The position numbers and the translations under genes were made by a program. 64,000 nucleotides of DNA, from assembly GCA_015055965.1 (NCBI GenBank), contig SVHG01000004.1, positions 62,001 to 126,000 of the forward strand. Reading direction: 5' to 3'. Position 1 is the stretch's first letter; each line of letters starts with the position of its first letter. The notes under the pieces were generated by a model. That model was given only the letters and a program-made list of their open reading frames with translations, had not been told where the DNA came from and did no database searches. The stretch is from Clostridiales bacterium (GTDB lineage Bacteria > Bacillota > Clostridia > Christensenellales > Borkfalkiaceae). This document shows positions 52,048-61,179 of the stretch, piece after piece.

Positions 52048-53231
52048 TATTTCACGCCCTCCACAATTTTTCCACCTTCTATTACTTCGCCTTCAGCCAC
52101 GACTAACTCACGGCCTAAAACGGTAATCTTCTTGGGCTCTTCCGCGCTTCCAACGACTGCGTTTTCGCCAATAACTGCGTTTTCGTCTATAATAGTATTG
52201 ATAACCTTTGCGCCCTTTTTAACGGTGCATCCGCTAAAAATAACGCTACCTGAAACACAAGCGCCCTCTTCAACGGTAACGTTTGCAGATAAAATAGAGT
52301 TTTCTACTTTACCTTCTATCTCACAGCCCAACGCAACTATACTACCCTTAACCTCGCCGTTAAGCCCTATATAGTGTGGGGGCGCGATAGGATTCTTGGA
52401 ATGGATTTTCCAATCGCTATCAGAAATATCAAATGAAGGATTAGAGCCTAATAAGTCCATATTAGCTTCGTAAAGAGAATCAATAGTTCCAACGTCCTTC
52501 CAATAACCGCTAAACACGTAAGCGAACATCCTTTGGCCGTCTGCAAGCATAGAAGGAAGAATGTTCTTACCGAAGTCGTTACTGGTTTTTTCCTTCTGCT
52601 CGTCCTCTTCAAGATATTTATATAGCTTTTCTGCGTTGAAGATATATATACCCATAGAAGCAAGATTGCTCTTTGGCTTTTTGGGCTTTTCTTCAAATTC
52701 TACTATTTGATTGCCTTCGCCAACGTTAACGACGCCAAAGCGGGAAGCTTCTTCTAAAGGAACTTCTATGGTTGCAACGGTAACGTCTGCCCCGCGTTCC
52801 TTATGAAAATCAAGCATTTTGTGATAGTTCATCTTATAAATGTGGTCACCTGAAAGAATAAGAACGTATTCAGGGTTATATCTTTTGATGAAAGACATAT
52901 TTTGATAAATTGCATTAGCCGTTCCCTTATACCATTCAGAGCCCTTCTTTGCCTGATAGGGTGATAGAATGTGAACCCCGCCGTACATACGGTCTAAGTC
53001 CCAAGGTTGGCCGTTGCCGATATAATCGTTTAATTCAAGGGGCTCGTACTGAGTCAATACGCCAACGGTATCAATACCTGAATTGATGCAGTTGGATAGC
53101 GGAAAGTCTATAATACGGTATTTTCCGCCAAAAGGAACTGCAGGCTTTGCAATTTTTGAAGTTAGCGTAAATAATCTACTTCCCTGACCACCGGCAAGCA
53201 ACATAGCTACGCATTCTTTTTTTGATAACAT
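52047..53231 (-). CDS. glgC: Glucose-1-phosphate adenylyltransferase (ADP-glucose pyrophosphorylase)
   Basis: 394 residues from ATG 53231, which has GGAGGGA just upstream; a 5' extension of eight residues is possible but lacks such a site. The catalytic [12 protein letters not shown] loop (about 9-20), GSGRYRIID-like [25 protein letters not shown] (metal-binding Asp) and FEEKPKKP (sugar phosphate site) are all intact. It makes ADP-glucose, the committed step of glycogen synthesis. It lies 68 bp after glgB. Confidence 0.97.
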   Translation of the reverse strand: MLSKKECVAMLLAGGQGSRLFTLTSKIAKPAVPFGGKYRIIDFPLSNCINSGIDTVGVLTQYEPLELNDYIGNGQPWDLDRMYGGVHILSPYQAKKGSEWYKGTANAIYQNMSFIKRYNPEYVLILSGDHIYKMNYHKMLDFHKERGADVTVATIEVPLEEASRFGVVNVGEGNQIVEFEEKPKKPKSNLASMGIYIFNAEKLYKYLEEDEQKEKTSNDFGKNILPSMLADGQRMFAYVFSGYWKDVGTIDSLYEANMDLLGSNPSFDISDSDWKIHSKNPIAPPHYIGLNGEVKGSIVALGCEIEGKVENSILSANVTVEEGACVSGSVIFSGCTVKKGAKVINTIIDENAVIGENAVVGSAEEPKKITVLGRELVVAEGEVIEGGKIVEGVK

Positions 53232-53299
53232 TTTTCCCTCCAAATTATATATCAATATATTTTTTATAAAATCACGGATTGCTTTTACAATCCTTCTTT

Positions 53300-55177
53300 T
53301 TATTCCGTTTTTTCAAGATATAAGCAGGTAAACTTGGGAATGCTAACGGAAATAGAATATTTCTTTCCGTTAACGGGGGCTAGCTTTGATGCGTACTGCT
53401 TTTTACTAACCTTACCGCTTCCGCCAAGGCTTTTAGCATCCGTATCTAAAACGAGCCTGTATTTACCCTTTTCGCATCCTATACGGTAGTTTTCTAAATC
53501 TACGCCTGAAAAATTGATTACAACCAATATTTTACTACCGTCTAAGGCAATTCTTTCATAGGCGAATAGGTTAGAATTTCTATCGTCTGCAACAAGCCAG
53601 TTAAAGCCTGTCCAGCTATCTTCTATTTCGTAAAAGGCAGGTGTTGAAAGATAAAATTCGTTCATCTTCTTAAAAAACACCTGTTGCTTTTTATGCTCTT
53701 CCCTTTCAAGCAGTTCAAAGGGGATTTGTGAAGAATAATCCCACTCTTCTATCTGCCCTATCTCACTCCCCATAAAGCCAAGCTTTTTACCGGGGTGCGA
53801 GTAAGCGTAGCCCATTAAAGCGCGTACCTGCGCAAGCTTATCCTCTAAGCTACCGGGCATTTTACCCACCAGCGATTTCTTTCCGTAAACCACCTCGTCG
53901 TGCGAAAGGGGAAGAATAAAATTCTCACTAAAGGCGTACATCATAGAAAAGTTCATTTTATTGTGGTACTGGCTTCTAAAGTAAGGATCGCAAGACATGT
54001 AATATAGCACGTCGTTCATCCAGCCCATATTCCACTTATAATCAAAACCAAGTCCACCTTCGCTAACCGAGTGGCTAACACCGGGAAAAGCGGTGGATTC
54101 CTCCGCCACCGTTATAACACCGCTAAAAGAGGAATGTATTACTTGGTTTAGCTTTTGCAAGAATGCAACGGCAGATTTGTTTACGTTACCGCCCTCCTCG
54201 TTGCGCTCCCATTCACCATCCTTTCTGTCGTAATCAAGATAGAGCATAGAAGAAACTGCATCCACCCTAATTCCGTCCACGTGATATTTATCAAAGAAAA
54301 AGTATGCAGAAGAGATTAAAAAGGACTGAACCTCCGGCTTACCCCAATCAAAGATTAAAGTTCCCCAGCTCTTATGCTCCTTTAAAAAGCCTTCGCCGTA
54401 TTCGTAAAGGGGTGTTCCGTCAAAATTAGCAAGCCCGTGCTCATCCTTTGGGAAATGCCCGGGTACCCAATCGAGTATAACACCAATACCGTTTAGGTGA
54501 AACTGCTCTACCAAGTACATAAAATCCCGTGGCGCGCCAAATCGTGAAGTAGGCGCAAAATACCCGGTTACCTGATATCCCCAGCTTGGATCGTGCGGAT
54601 ATTCGGTTATAGGCATAAGCTCTACGTGGGTATACCCCATTTTTTTAACGTACTTAACCAGTTCTTTAGAAATTTCCTTATAGGTTAAATAACTTCCGTC
54701 CTCACGGCGCATCCAGCTTGCAAGGTTAACCTCGTAAATACTCATTGGTAAATCGTGAGTATTTTTATTCGCCCTTTCAGCAATATATTCGCCGTCTGCC
54801 CAATTATACTTGGTAATATCGCAAACGATAGAAGCTCTTTCAGGCGTATTTTGGAAATAAAAGGCAAAGGGATCAGACTTATAAAGCAATTGACCGCCAG
54901 TAGCTTGAATTGCGTATTTATAGCAAGCGCCTTCCTTAACCCCTTCTATAAAGCATTCCCAAATACCGCTTTCGGGTATCCTTTGCATATAGTTAGAATT
55001 AATTTGCCAACCGTTAAAATCGCCAACTACTGAAATAGCGCTTGCGTTAGGCGCGTAAACGCGGAAAAATACGCCCCTTGCTCCATCAAGATCCCCAAAA
55101 TGACTTCCAAGAAACTGATAAGAACAATGGTTCGTGCCTTGATGAAATAAATAAATTGGTAATTGATTATTCATCAC
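53300..55177 (-). CDS. glgB: 1,4-alpha-glucan branching enzyme
   Basis: 625 residues. N-terminal CBM48-like beta domain (about 20-125, [21 protein letters not shown] in part) followed by a GH13 subfamily 9 barrel: [10 protein letters not shown], the nucleophile Asp in [11 protein letters not shown] (about 305), acid/base Glu in TVAEEST (about 358) and SHDEVVYGK. It introduces alpha-1,6 branches into glycogen. The first gene of the glycogen operon, 75 bp from a strong sigma-A promoter; ATG 55177 follows AAAGGGCGGG. Confidence 0.97.
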   Translation of the reverse strand: MMNNQLPIYLFHQGTNHCSYQFLGSHFGDLDGARGVFFRVYAPNASAISVVGDFNGWQINSNYMQRIPESGIWECFIEGVKEGACYKYAIQATGGQLLYKSDPFAFYFQNTPERASIVCDITKYNWADGEYIAERANKNTHDLPMSIYEVNLASWMRREDGSYLTYKEISKELVKYVKKMGYTHVELMPITEYPHDPSWGYQVTGYFAPTSRFGAPRDFMYLVEQFHLNGIGVILDWVPGHFPKDEHGLANFDGTPLYEYGEGFLKEHKSWGTLIFDWGKPEVQSFLISSAYFFFDKYHVDGIRVDAVSSMLYLDYDRKDGEWERNEEGGNVNKSAVAFLQKLNQVIHSSFSGVITVAEESTAFPGVSHSVSEGGLGFDYKWNMGWMNDVLYYMSCDPYFRSQYHNKMNFSMMYAFSENFILPLSHDEVVYGKKSLVGKMPGSLEDKLAQVRALMGYAYSHPGKKLGFMGSEIGQIEEWDYSSQIPFELLEREEHKKQQVFFKKMNEFYLSTPAFYEIEDSWTGFNWLVADDRNSNLFAYERIALDGSKILVVINFSGVDLENYRIGCEKGKYRLVLDTDAKSLGGSGKVSKKQYASKLAPVNGKKYSISVSIPKFTCLYLEKTE

Positions 55178-55252
55178 ACTTTCCCGCCCTTTATCTTGCC
55201 ACGGCTAAGCTTTTTAATAAGATAATTTTATTAAAATTAACCGTGCGTATAT

Positions 55253-55281
55253 ATTATACTATATAATATATTTTTTTTCAA
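55253..55281 (-). promoter_or_regulatory. Promoter of the glycogen operon
   Basis: Minus strand: TTGAAA (55281-55276), 17-bp spacer, perfect TATAAT (55258-55253). No cre site was recognised. Confidence 0.8.
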
Positions 55282-55313
55282 GGGGTTTTTGAAAATTTTT
55301 TTCAATAAATTGC

Positions 55314-55357
55314 ACAAAAATAAAGCCCGTTTTTAGTCATTATTGACAAATACGGGC
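55314..55357 (-). terminator. Terminator overlapping the dxs 3' end
   Basis: GCCCGTATTTG (55357-55347) pairs with TAAAAACGGGC (55335-55325), leaving T-rich sequence after it on the minus strand. Its first arm includes the last dxs codons. Confidence 0.75.
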
Positions 55358-57148
55358 AAAAATTATATTTTTTAAGTTTTCTTCTGTGAATCCATTAGCC
55401 TCAAGCTGCTCGTCAACCGTTGCGTGTAAAACGAACTCGTCCTTTACTGCAAGAGTAATAACGTCAGCGGTAATATTAGCGCTTGAAAGGTATGAAAGCA
55501 CGCTTTCGCCAAAGCCACCCTTTAAAGAGTTTTCTTCTAAGGTTATTAGCGTTTTACCAAAACAGCCTTTTAGGATATCAACGTCTAAGGGCTTAACGCT
55601 TCTGGCGTTTATAACCCCTACTTCGCCGTTAAACTGCTTTGCTACCTTTAGGGCAAGACGGTTAAGTCTTGGGCCAACGGCAAGCATCATAACCTTACTG
55701 CCTTCTAATAAAATTTCCCATTCGCCAACGCGTGAAAATGGGGTTAATGAAGCTATAGACTCGTTTTTACCGTTAGGATATCTTATTGCAACGGGCGCGT
55801 TAAGTGTAAGCGCGTGCTCTATCATAAGGGATAATTCACTCGCGTCCTTGGGGGCTAGCACCGTCATATTAGGCATAAGAGAAAGATAAGATAAATCAAA
55901 CAAGCCCTGGTGCGTTCTACCGTCAGAACCAACGAAGCCCGCTCTATCAATTAAAAACACGACCGGAGCTTTTTGCATGCATACGTCTACCATGATTTGG
56001 TCAAACGAGCGCTGTAAAAAGGTTGAATATACGCAAACTATCGGCTTTAATCCGCCAAGCGCCATACCGGCAGCGGAGGTTACCGCGTATTCTTCACAAA
56101 TGCCAACGTCTATAAATCTATTGGGGAACTCGTTAGCAAAATCGACTAAGCCCGTTCCGTATTTCATACCTGCAGTAACTGCAACCACTTTATCGTTATT
56201 TTTAGCAAGCGAGCAAAGAATGGGTGAAATTTCGCCTGCAAAGGTATTTTCGCTTACCGCGTACCCGCTTGAAACACCGTGATATTTTTCACTTTCCTCA
56301 ACGGCAGGCTCGTACCCCTTACCCTTAACCGTTTTAACGTGAATAAAGGCGCTGTGTCCGCGCTCCTTTGCTTCCTTAAATACCTCCGTTAAGGTGTTTA
56401 AATCGTGGCCGTCGAAGCAGCCGTAATACTTAAAGCCCAATGCCTCCATTGAACTAACGGGGGATAAATAACGCTTAACACCCGCCCTAATTCTTCTTAA
56501 AAACCTACCTATAGCATTGTTACCCAATAGTTTGCGTAAAAATCTTTTTGTTTTTTTATAGCCTTTTTTACGTGAAAGCTTAGCCAAAATTTTATACGCG
56601 CCGTTTTCGTTTTGGGAAATACTCATGCCGTTATCGTTAAAAACGATTACCATATTTTTAGGCTTTTTATCGCAAGCAAAAAAGGCTTCTAAATTTTCGC
56701 CGTTAAAAAAGGACGCATCCCCAACGAAGCAAATAATATTATGGTCTTGCGATTGCATATCTCTTGCAGTAGCCAAACCGATAGAGGCAGAAAGACTGTT
56801 ACCCGCATGCCCACCGATAAAATGATCGCCGATTGCGCTATCCGGAAAACCGCTTTCTCCGCCCAAGCTTCTAAGGGTAGAAAAATTATTTTTTCCACGG
56901 CATAAAATTTTGTAAGCGTAAGACTGATGACCTACGTCAAAGATAATTTTATCCCTTTCAAAATTATACACGTTACAAAGAGCGGTTATACATTCAACCG
57001 CTCCTAACGCAGAGGCAAGGTGACCGCCCCTTTCGTATGAGGTTTGCTTAATGACTTCACGCAAGTTCTCGCAAAGGGGAGCTAAATCCTGCTTTGAAAG
57101 CGCGCAAACGTCCGAAACCGTTGTGATTTGTGATAAAATATCCTTCAT
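55340..57148 (-). CDS. dxs: 1-deoxy-D-xylulose-5-phosphate synthase
   Basis: 602 residues, slightly short for the family. DXS landmarks: GHQSYAYKIL, GHAGNSLSASIGLA, the thiamine diphosphate segment VGDASFFNGENLEAF with VFNDNGMSIS, and the transketolase-type second half with DRAGFVGSDGRTHQGLFDLSYL (read in part). The usual GDG of the ThDP motif is GDA here and the following residues are unusual, so catalysis may be modified, although the DXS-specific RTHQG region is intact. It starts the MEP isoprenoid pathway from pyruvate and glyceraldehyde 3-phosphate. The ATG lacks a clear Shine-Dalgarno. Confidence 0.9.
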   Translation of the reverse strand: MKDILSQITTVSDVCALSKQDLAPLCENLREVIKQTSYERGGHLASALGAVECITALCNVYNFERDKIIFDVGHQSYAYKILCRGKNNFSTLRSLGGESGFPDSAIGDHFIGGHAGNSLSASIGLATARDMQSQDHNIICFVGDASFFNGENLEAFFACDKKPKNMVIVFNDNGMSISQNENGAYKILAKLSRKKGYKKTKRFLRKLLGNNAIGRFLRRIRAGVKRYLSPVSSMEALGFKYYGCFDGHDLNTLTEVFKEAKERGHSAFIHVKTVKGKGYEPAVEESEKYHGVSSGYAVSENTFAGEISPILCSLAKNNDKVVAVTAGMKYGTGLVDFANEFPNRFIDVGICEEYAVTSAAGMALGGLKPIVCVYSTFLQRSFDQIMVDVCMQKAPVVFLIDRAGFVGSDGRTHQGLFDLSYLSLMPNMTVLAPKDASELSLMIEHALTLNAPVAIRYPNGKNESIASLTPFSRVGEWEILLEGSKVMMLAVGPRLNRLALKVAKQFNGEVGVINARSVKPLDVDILKGCFGKTLITLEENSLKGGFGESVLSYLSSANITADVITLAVKDEFVLHATVDEQLEANGFTEENLKNIIFARICQ

Positions 57149-57309
57149 TAAAATACCGATTAAAGTTAGTTATTAAAAGTTTATGCCTAAACCCAAAAAA
57201 AGATTATACTTTATAAAAAATAGCGCGTTAACCCCATAAAAGGGCGCGTTATAGCCACACGCGTTAAGCGCATAAAATAACGTTCGTTAAGAAACTCACT
57301 AAAAAATAA

Positions 57310-57561
57310 TTAGTGCTTTTCGCCGTTATCTATATTTTTAAAATCATCCGTTAAAACCGTTTTGTGTGATGGGAACTCCCCTTCCTTAGCAGGCGCGTAA
57401 ACGCCGTCTATTTTAATAGTTGCAAAATCATCCATATTCAAGCACTTACCGCAATTGTCGCAAAGCTTGGTAGGATCTAGATCGCAAAACTCACACTCAC
57501 CGCAATTTTCGCAGTCACGGTCAAATAAAACACATTTTTTTACGTTATCCTTTTCTGCCAT
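57310..57561 (-). CDS. Small Cys-rich metal-binding-like protein
   Basis: 83 residues from ATG 57561, preceded by AGAGGA; a longer in-frame start lacks such a site. Eight Cys occur at residues 10, 17, 20, 23, 26, 34, 37 and 40, in the form CENCGECEFC and CDNCGKC. That spacing could bind zinc or an iron-sulphur cluster. The rest is acidic and hydrophilic (DDF, EGEF), with no membrane segment. I do not recognise a named family. It lies between dxs and lexA on its own and diverges from lexA; the lexA promoter may not serve it. Confidence 0.75.
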   Translation of the reverse strand: MAEKDNVKKCVLFDRDCENCGECEFCDLDPTKLCDNCGKCLNMDDFATIKIDGVYAPAKEGEFPSHKTVLTDDFKNIDNGEKH

Positions 57562-57709
57562 AAATCCTCTCTTAAAGTAAACTTGTGTTTTTATTGTATT
57601 ATTGTATAACATTTTTGCAGTAATTTCAATACTTTTTTAAGAAAATATGTCAAAAAGTGTAAAATTTACCCCATTTTTATAAATTTTTTTAAAAAACCTT
57701 CAAAAAAGT

Positions 57710-57723
57710 TGAACAAATGTTTG
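57710..57723. promoter_or_regulatory. LexA (SOS) box upstream of lexA
   Basis: TGAACAAATGTTTG matches the Gram-positive consensus CGAACRNRYGTTYG at 13 of 14 positions and overlaps the lexA -35 box. Confidence 0.85.
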
Positions 57724-57749
57724 CTTTTTTACACTTTTTATGCTATTAT
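57721..57749 (+). promoter_or_regulatory. Promoter of lexA
   Basis: TTGCTT (57721-57726), 17-bp spacer, TATTAT (57744-57749). The SOS box covers the -35. Confidence 0.7.
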
Positions 57750-57869
57750 TTTTTTAAGCTAATGGTTAAAGGTGGGGTTTTACCTATTCTTTATACGGCT
57801 GGTTTTACGTAATTAACCCAAAAACCAAAAGACTTTTAGCTTAAAATATCACACTAAAAAGGGGCGTTT

Positions 57870-58460
57870 ATGGGAAAAATTGAAGAAAAATTAGAACAAG
57901 TTCATCAGTTTATAAAAAGATATCAAGCAGAAAACGGCTTCCCCCCTTCAGTAAGGGAAATTTGCGCAGAGCTCGGTATTAAATCAACCGCTACCGCTCA
58001 CTATTATTTAGATAAGCTTAAGGAACGCGGAATTTTAACCAAGAACGCAAACAAAAACCGCGCTATTTCCGTTTGCGACACGGTGGATTACGTAAGCGTT
58101 CCCGTCGTTGGTACGGTAACCGCCGGCACGCCAATTTTAGCAGTAGAAAATTTAGACGGTTATTTTCCCCTTCCCCCGGACTTTGTTAAAAGCGACGAAT
58201 GCTTTATGCTGCGCGTTAAAGGTGACAGTATGATAGAAGCCGGCATTTTTGACGGGGATAAGATTATTTGCAAAAAAACACCTTATGCAGATAACGGAGA
58301 TATCGTAGTTGCTTTAATTGATGACAGCGCAACCGTAAAACGTTTTTTTAAACGCAACGGCAAAATTATTTTACACCCTGAAAATTCCGCTTTATCAGAT
58401 ATCGTGCTAGACTACGTAGAAATTCTGGGCAAGGTAACCGGTTTAGTTAGAAAGTTTTAG
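57870..58460 (+). CDS. lexA: SOS repressor LexA
   Basis: 196 residues. Winged helix-turn-helix N-terminal domain (1-68, PPSVREICAELGIKSTAT), a hinge with the Ala85-Gly86 self-cleavage bond in VTAGTP, and an S24 peptidase domain with catalytic Ser120 (GDSMIEAG) and Lys157 (ATVKRFF). It represses SOS genes until RecA stimulates self-cleavage. It is autoregulated through the SOS box in its promoter. GGGGCG-like site before ATG; a terminator follows. Confidence 0.98.
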   Translation: MGKIEEKLEQVHQFIKRYQAENGFPPSVREICAELGIKSTATAHYYLDKLKERGILTKNANKNRAISVCDTVDYVSVPVVGTVTAGTPILAVENLDGYFPLPPDFVKSDECFMLRVKGDSMIEAGIFDGDKIICKKTPYADNGDIVVALIDDSATVKRFFKRNGKIILHPENSALSDIVLDYVEILGKVTGLVRKF

Positions 58461-58506
58461 AATTTCATTTAATTTTTTATTTAAAAACCACAACTCAAAA
58501 ATTACA

Positions 58507-58536
58507 AAAGCCTTCTTCAGTTAGAAGGCTTTTTTT
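58507..58536 (+). terminator. Terminator of lexA
   Basis: AAAGCCTTCT (58507-58516) pairs with AGAAGGCTTT (58523-58532), then a T run. Confidence 0.9.
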
Positions 58537-58562
58537 ATTCGTTATTAAAAACAAAGAGCGCC

Positions 58563-58920
58563 TTATGCGTGTTATCCTTAACGGAGAACACGCATAACTA
58601 AGTTTGCCCATTCGGACAAGTGAAGTTTACTTCATAAGTGAAGTTATCCTGCGGATAGTGAAGTTTTGCCTTCGGCAAAGCGGGCAAAATTAACTTCACT
58701 TGTGTATAGCACAAACTTCACTGCATAGCAACTTCACTTTTGCGTTAGCAAAAACTTCACCAACAGAAAAGAGAGGACATCTCGGCTACGAACCGATTTG
58801 TTCTCTCTTCTGTTTGTAATATGGTTTGGGCTTAGCCCATATTTGCGTTTGACTAGTCAAATGCGATGCTCGCACTTTTGTCAAGCTGCAAATTCTCCGC
58901 TAAGAGCATCACGCTTAACT
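58563..58920. repeat. Dense palindrome array with GTGAAGTT/AACTTCAC units
   Basis: About 360 bp made almost entirely of inverted repeats. In order: TTATGCGTGTT/AACACGCATAA (58563-58597); three direct GTGAAGTT units (58620, 58638, 58658) separated by small hairpins ATCC/GGAT and TTTGCC/GGCAAA; a centre; four AACTTCAC units (58692, 58714, 58730, 58753) separated by TTGTG/CACAA, TGC/GCA and TTTTGC/GCAAAA hairpins; a long AACAGAAAAGAGAG/CTCTCTTCTGTT stem (58762-58815); then AATATGG..CCATATT and TTTGACTAGTCAAA. No coding frame. It lies between the convergent lexA and cdaA units. Confidence 0.85.
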
Positions 58921-58957
58921 TAAAGCGCCCTTTTTATAATTTCAAACGTAAATCTTA

Positions 58958-59065
58958 CTAAATATTAATTGCTACAACGGCAATTGCTGCAAGTAAAATT
59001 GCTAATAAAAAGTAAGGTAATGAAGCTAGCTTACCGCTTTTATACTTAATTTCATTCTTTTTCAT
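58958..59065 (-). CDS. Small single-pass membrane protein, 35 residues
   Basis: An ATG at 59065 has a strong AAGGAG (59079-59074) at an 8-nt spacing and opens a 35-residue frame ending in TAG. The N-terminus is basic (MKKNEIKYKSGK), and residues 15-35 form one hydrophobic helix (LPYFLLAILLAAIAVVAI). It lies 47 bp downstream of cdaA on the same strand, so it is probably co-transcribed. Too short for family recognition; the combination of good ribosome binding site, basic head and clean membrane helix supports a real gene. Function unknown. Confidence 0.7.
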   Translation of the reverse strand: MKKNEIKYKSGKLASLPYFLLAILLAAIAVVAINI

Positions 59066-59111
59066 AATATTTTCTCCTTAAAGACTGTAATTGATAATAA
59101 GCTGTATTAGC

Positions 59112-59906
59112 TTAACCAATCATATCCTGCCAATAGAAAGATTTTAAAGTGTTTTTAAGAAGCTCCGTATCTGCGTAGCGTTTTAGCTTTCCGCCGTGTG
59201 CAATAGAGATAACACCCGTTTCTTCAGATACGATTATCGCGGTAACGTTAATGGTTTCCGTAATACCGATACCTGCGCGGTGACGAGTGCCTAAGTCCTT
59301 TGGTAGGTTGATTTCCTGTGATAAAGGAAGGAAGCAGCCCGCTGCCTGAACCTTCGTTCCGTTAATTACCATAGCCCCGTCGTGTAAGGGGGTTTTGGGG
59401 AAGAATACGCTTTCTATTAAAGCGGATGAAATATCAGAATTGATTTGAACACCGCTATCTAAAATACCTGAAGGTATGTTAGAGTTAGATAAAATAATAA
59501 TTGCGCCAACGTTATTCTTAGACATGCTTTGAACGGCCTTAATTATTTCGTTAATACATTCCTTTGCATTTTCCCTTATTGCGCCGTGATCCCAGCTTTT
59601 AGAATCAGAGCCCTTTATGCTTCTAGTCCAAACGTCACGCTTGATTTCGGTTGCAAATAGCATTACTACCGCTAAAACGAATACTGCAAATAAAATTATT
59701 ACTGCGTATACGGGTAAGTCAAGCATATAAGATAGGGCGGCAACTACTAACGAATATAGCACGAAAACTATGGTTAGTAGCTTTGCGTTGTTCTTTCTTA
59801 AAACGTTTAAAACGAAGAAGAAAGAAAACGTGAATAATAAAAACTCAACCAAATGCACAACGCTAAGGTTGGTTGCTAGGTTTATAACCTTTTCTATTAA
59901 AGTCAT
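59112..59906 (-). CDS. cdaA: Diadenylate cyclase CdaA
   Basis: 264 residues from ATG 59906, which has AGGAG 6 nt upstream; a TTG six codons earlier is weaker. Three N-terminal membrane helices (about 12-90) precede the DAC domain, with the catalytic DGA (about 176) and RHR (about 208, in LGTRHRAGIG). It makes the second messenger c-di-AMP, which controls potassium and osmolyte transport. In most Firmicutes cdaA is followed by cdaR and glmM; here a 35-residue membrane protein gene follows and neither is present. holA is upstream. Confidence 0.96.
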   Translation of the reverse strand: MTLIEKVINLATNLSVVHLVEFLLFTFSFFFVLNVLRKNNAKLLTIVFVLYSLVVAALSYMLDLPVYAVIILFAVFVLAVVMLFATEIKRDVWTRSIKGSDSKSWDHGAIRENAKECINEIIKAVQSMSKNNVGAIIILSNSNIPSGILDSGVQINSDISSALIESVFFPKTPLHDGAMVINGTKVQAAGCFLPLSQEINLPKDLGTRHRAGIGITETINVTAIIVSEETGVISIAHGGKLKRYADTELLKNTLKSFYWQDMIG

Positions 59907-60004
59907 TACTTCTCCTTTTACCAAATGCGGTTAAGTATTTCTTTTTTGGTATTATATAATATTTACCATAAAAAATAAAGCGTTTTTATCCTTTTACGAC
60001 TAAT

Positions 60005-60976
60005 TTACTCCATAATTTTACCCATAGCTAAGTTTAACGCCGATACGATAGTGATTTTACCGCTTTTAAAATCTGCGTCGTATTTTACAAACATATCTAT
60101 AGTTTGCTTCAGCTTTTTGGGGGTAAAGCGCTTGCTTTGTTCCATTAATTTTTTTAACGCATACTCACTTTTAACGCCAAGCTCCTTTGAAAGCACGCTT
60201 AAGCCTTTATTTGATACTGAACAGTAAAATAGCTTCCTAAAGTGATAATACAGTGCGCTAAATATACGCTGATGATCGTTGCTTTTTGATAGCATATCCT
60301 GCACGATTGCATACGCCTTGGAAGCGTTCTTGCGCGCAACCTGCTCCGTAAGCTCGTAAACCTGGTAATCGTTTTCCTTAATAACTAGCTCTTCTATAGC
60401 CTCTGCAGTAACCTCCGCCTCGCCGCAACAATAAGCAATAAGCTTTTCTACTTCTCCGCTTATTTTAGTCATTTCCAGCTTGCAATATTCAGCTAAAAGC
60501 TCTGCGTTTTTGGTGGTTATTATTAGGCTATTGCGCTTTAACGTGCCTTGAATATAGCGAACTACCGTTGCAAGGTTTGCCTTTCCGCAATCAACTACGG
60601 TAACGCAATTAATCTTCTTTAAAGGCTCGTTTGCGGTGTTATTGACTATTATTAACAAGCTTGTTTCAACCGGGTTTGCAAAATAATTAACCAGCGCCTT
60701 ATTCTTTAAATCGGTTGCGCTAGGGTTATAATCCCTTACTATAACTACCCTTTTTTCGCTCATAAAGGGGTACTGCATAAGAGCGTCTACCATTTCGTCC
60801 GGCGAAGATTTTACGTAAGAGCCTTCAAACAAATTCAAATTTAGCTCCGGCGAGGTAAGAAATTTATCCTTAAGCGTTTTAACTGCAACCTCGCGCAAAT
60901 AGGCATCCTCACCCTCAATTAAATAAACGGGGGAAACGCTACTTGCAAGTGACGTTTTTAATTCTTCCATTCTCAT
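60005..60976 (-). CDS. holA: DNA polymerase III delta subunit
   Basis: 323 residues. AAA+-like clamp-loader delta: N-terminal VYLIEGEDAYLREVAVKTL, SEKRVVIVRDY, and the C-terminal domain with ENDYQVYELTEQVARKN and LYYHFRKLFYC (in part). There is no functional Walker A, as normal for delta. It opens the beta clamp in the clamp-loader complex. GGAGG lies 8 bp before ATG 60976. It follows the comEC-like gene, as in Firmicutes comEC-holA, but has its own promoter 34 bp upstream. Confidence 0.94.
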   Translation of the reverse strand: MRMEELKTSLASSVSPVYLIEGEDAYLREVAVKTLKDKFLTSPELNLNLFEGSYVKSSPDEMVDALMQYPFMSEKRVVIVRDYNPSATDLKNKALVNYFANPVETSLLIIVNNTANEPLKKINCVTVVDCGKANLATVVRYIQGTLKRNSLIITTKNAELLAEYCKLEMTKISGEVEKLIAYCCGEAEVTAEAIEELVIKENDYQVYELTEQVARKNASKAYAIVQDMLSKSNDHQRIFSALYYHFRKLFYCSVSNKGLSVLSKELGVKSEYALKKLMEQSKRFTPKKLKQTIDMFVKYDADFKSGKITIVSALNLAMGKIME

Positions 60977-61009
60977 AGCAAATTCCTCCCTAATTTTTAT
61001 CCTAAACTT

Positions 61010-61038
61010 ATTTTAACAAATTATTTGCAAAAAATCAA
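61010..61038 (-). promoter_or_regulatory. Promoter of holA-cdaA
   Basis: Minus strand: TTGATT (61038-61033), 17-bp spacer, TAAAAT (61015-61010). Confidence 0.6.
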
Positions 61039-61179
61039 TACTTTTTAACCTTTTTTTATTTATATAAAAAATTTTGGCTTTATTCTAAACGTTTTTTATT
61101 AATTCACCGTTATTTTCCTACTAATTTTAATAGGTCTCCTTTAAAAGCTAAACGAAGATTTATTGGTAAAAGACTTTAA

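Noticed and set aside
55178..55290. Catabolite-response (cre) element before the glycogen operon
   Set aside because: No sequence close to TGWAANCGNTNWCA was found in the leader or promoter.
57149..57309. Further dispersed motif copy near GCGCGTTATAG at 57244
   Set aside because: The left half-site TTAATCG is missing, so it falls below the match required for the other copies.
58563..58920. GTGAAGTT units as a CRISPR or integron array
   Set aside because: Units are 8 bp, reverse orientation half-way, and are separated by hairpins; integron attC core (GTTRRRY) is not matched and no integrase is present.
61090..61170. GGAG-like site on the minus strand between the comEC-like gene and holA
   Set aside because: No ATG, GTG or TTG follows at a suitable distance and the frame closes at once.
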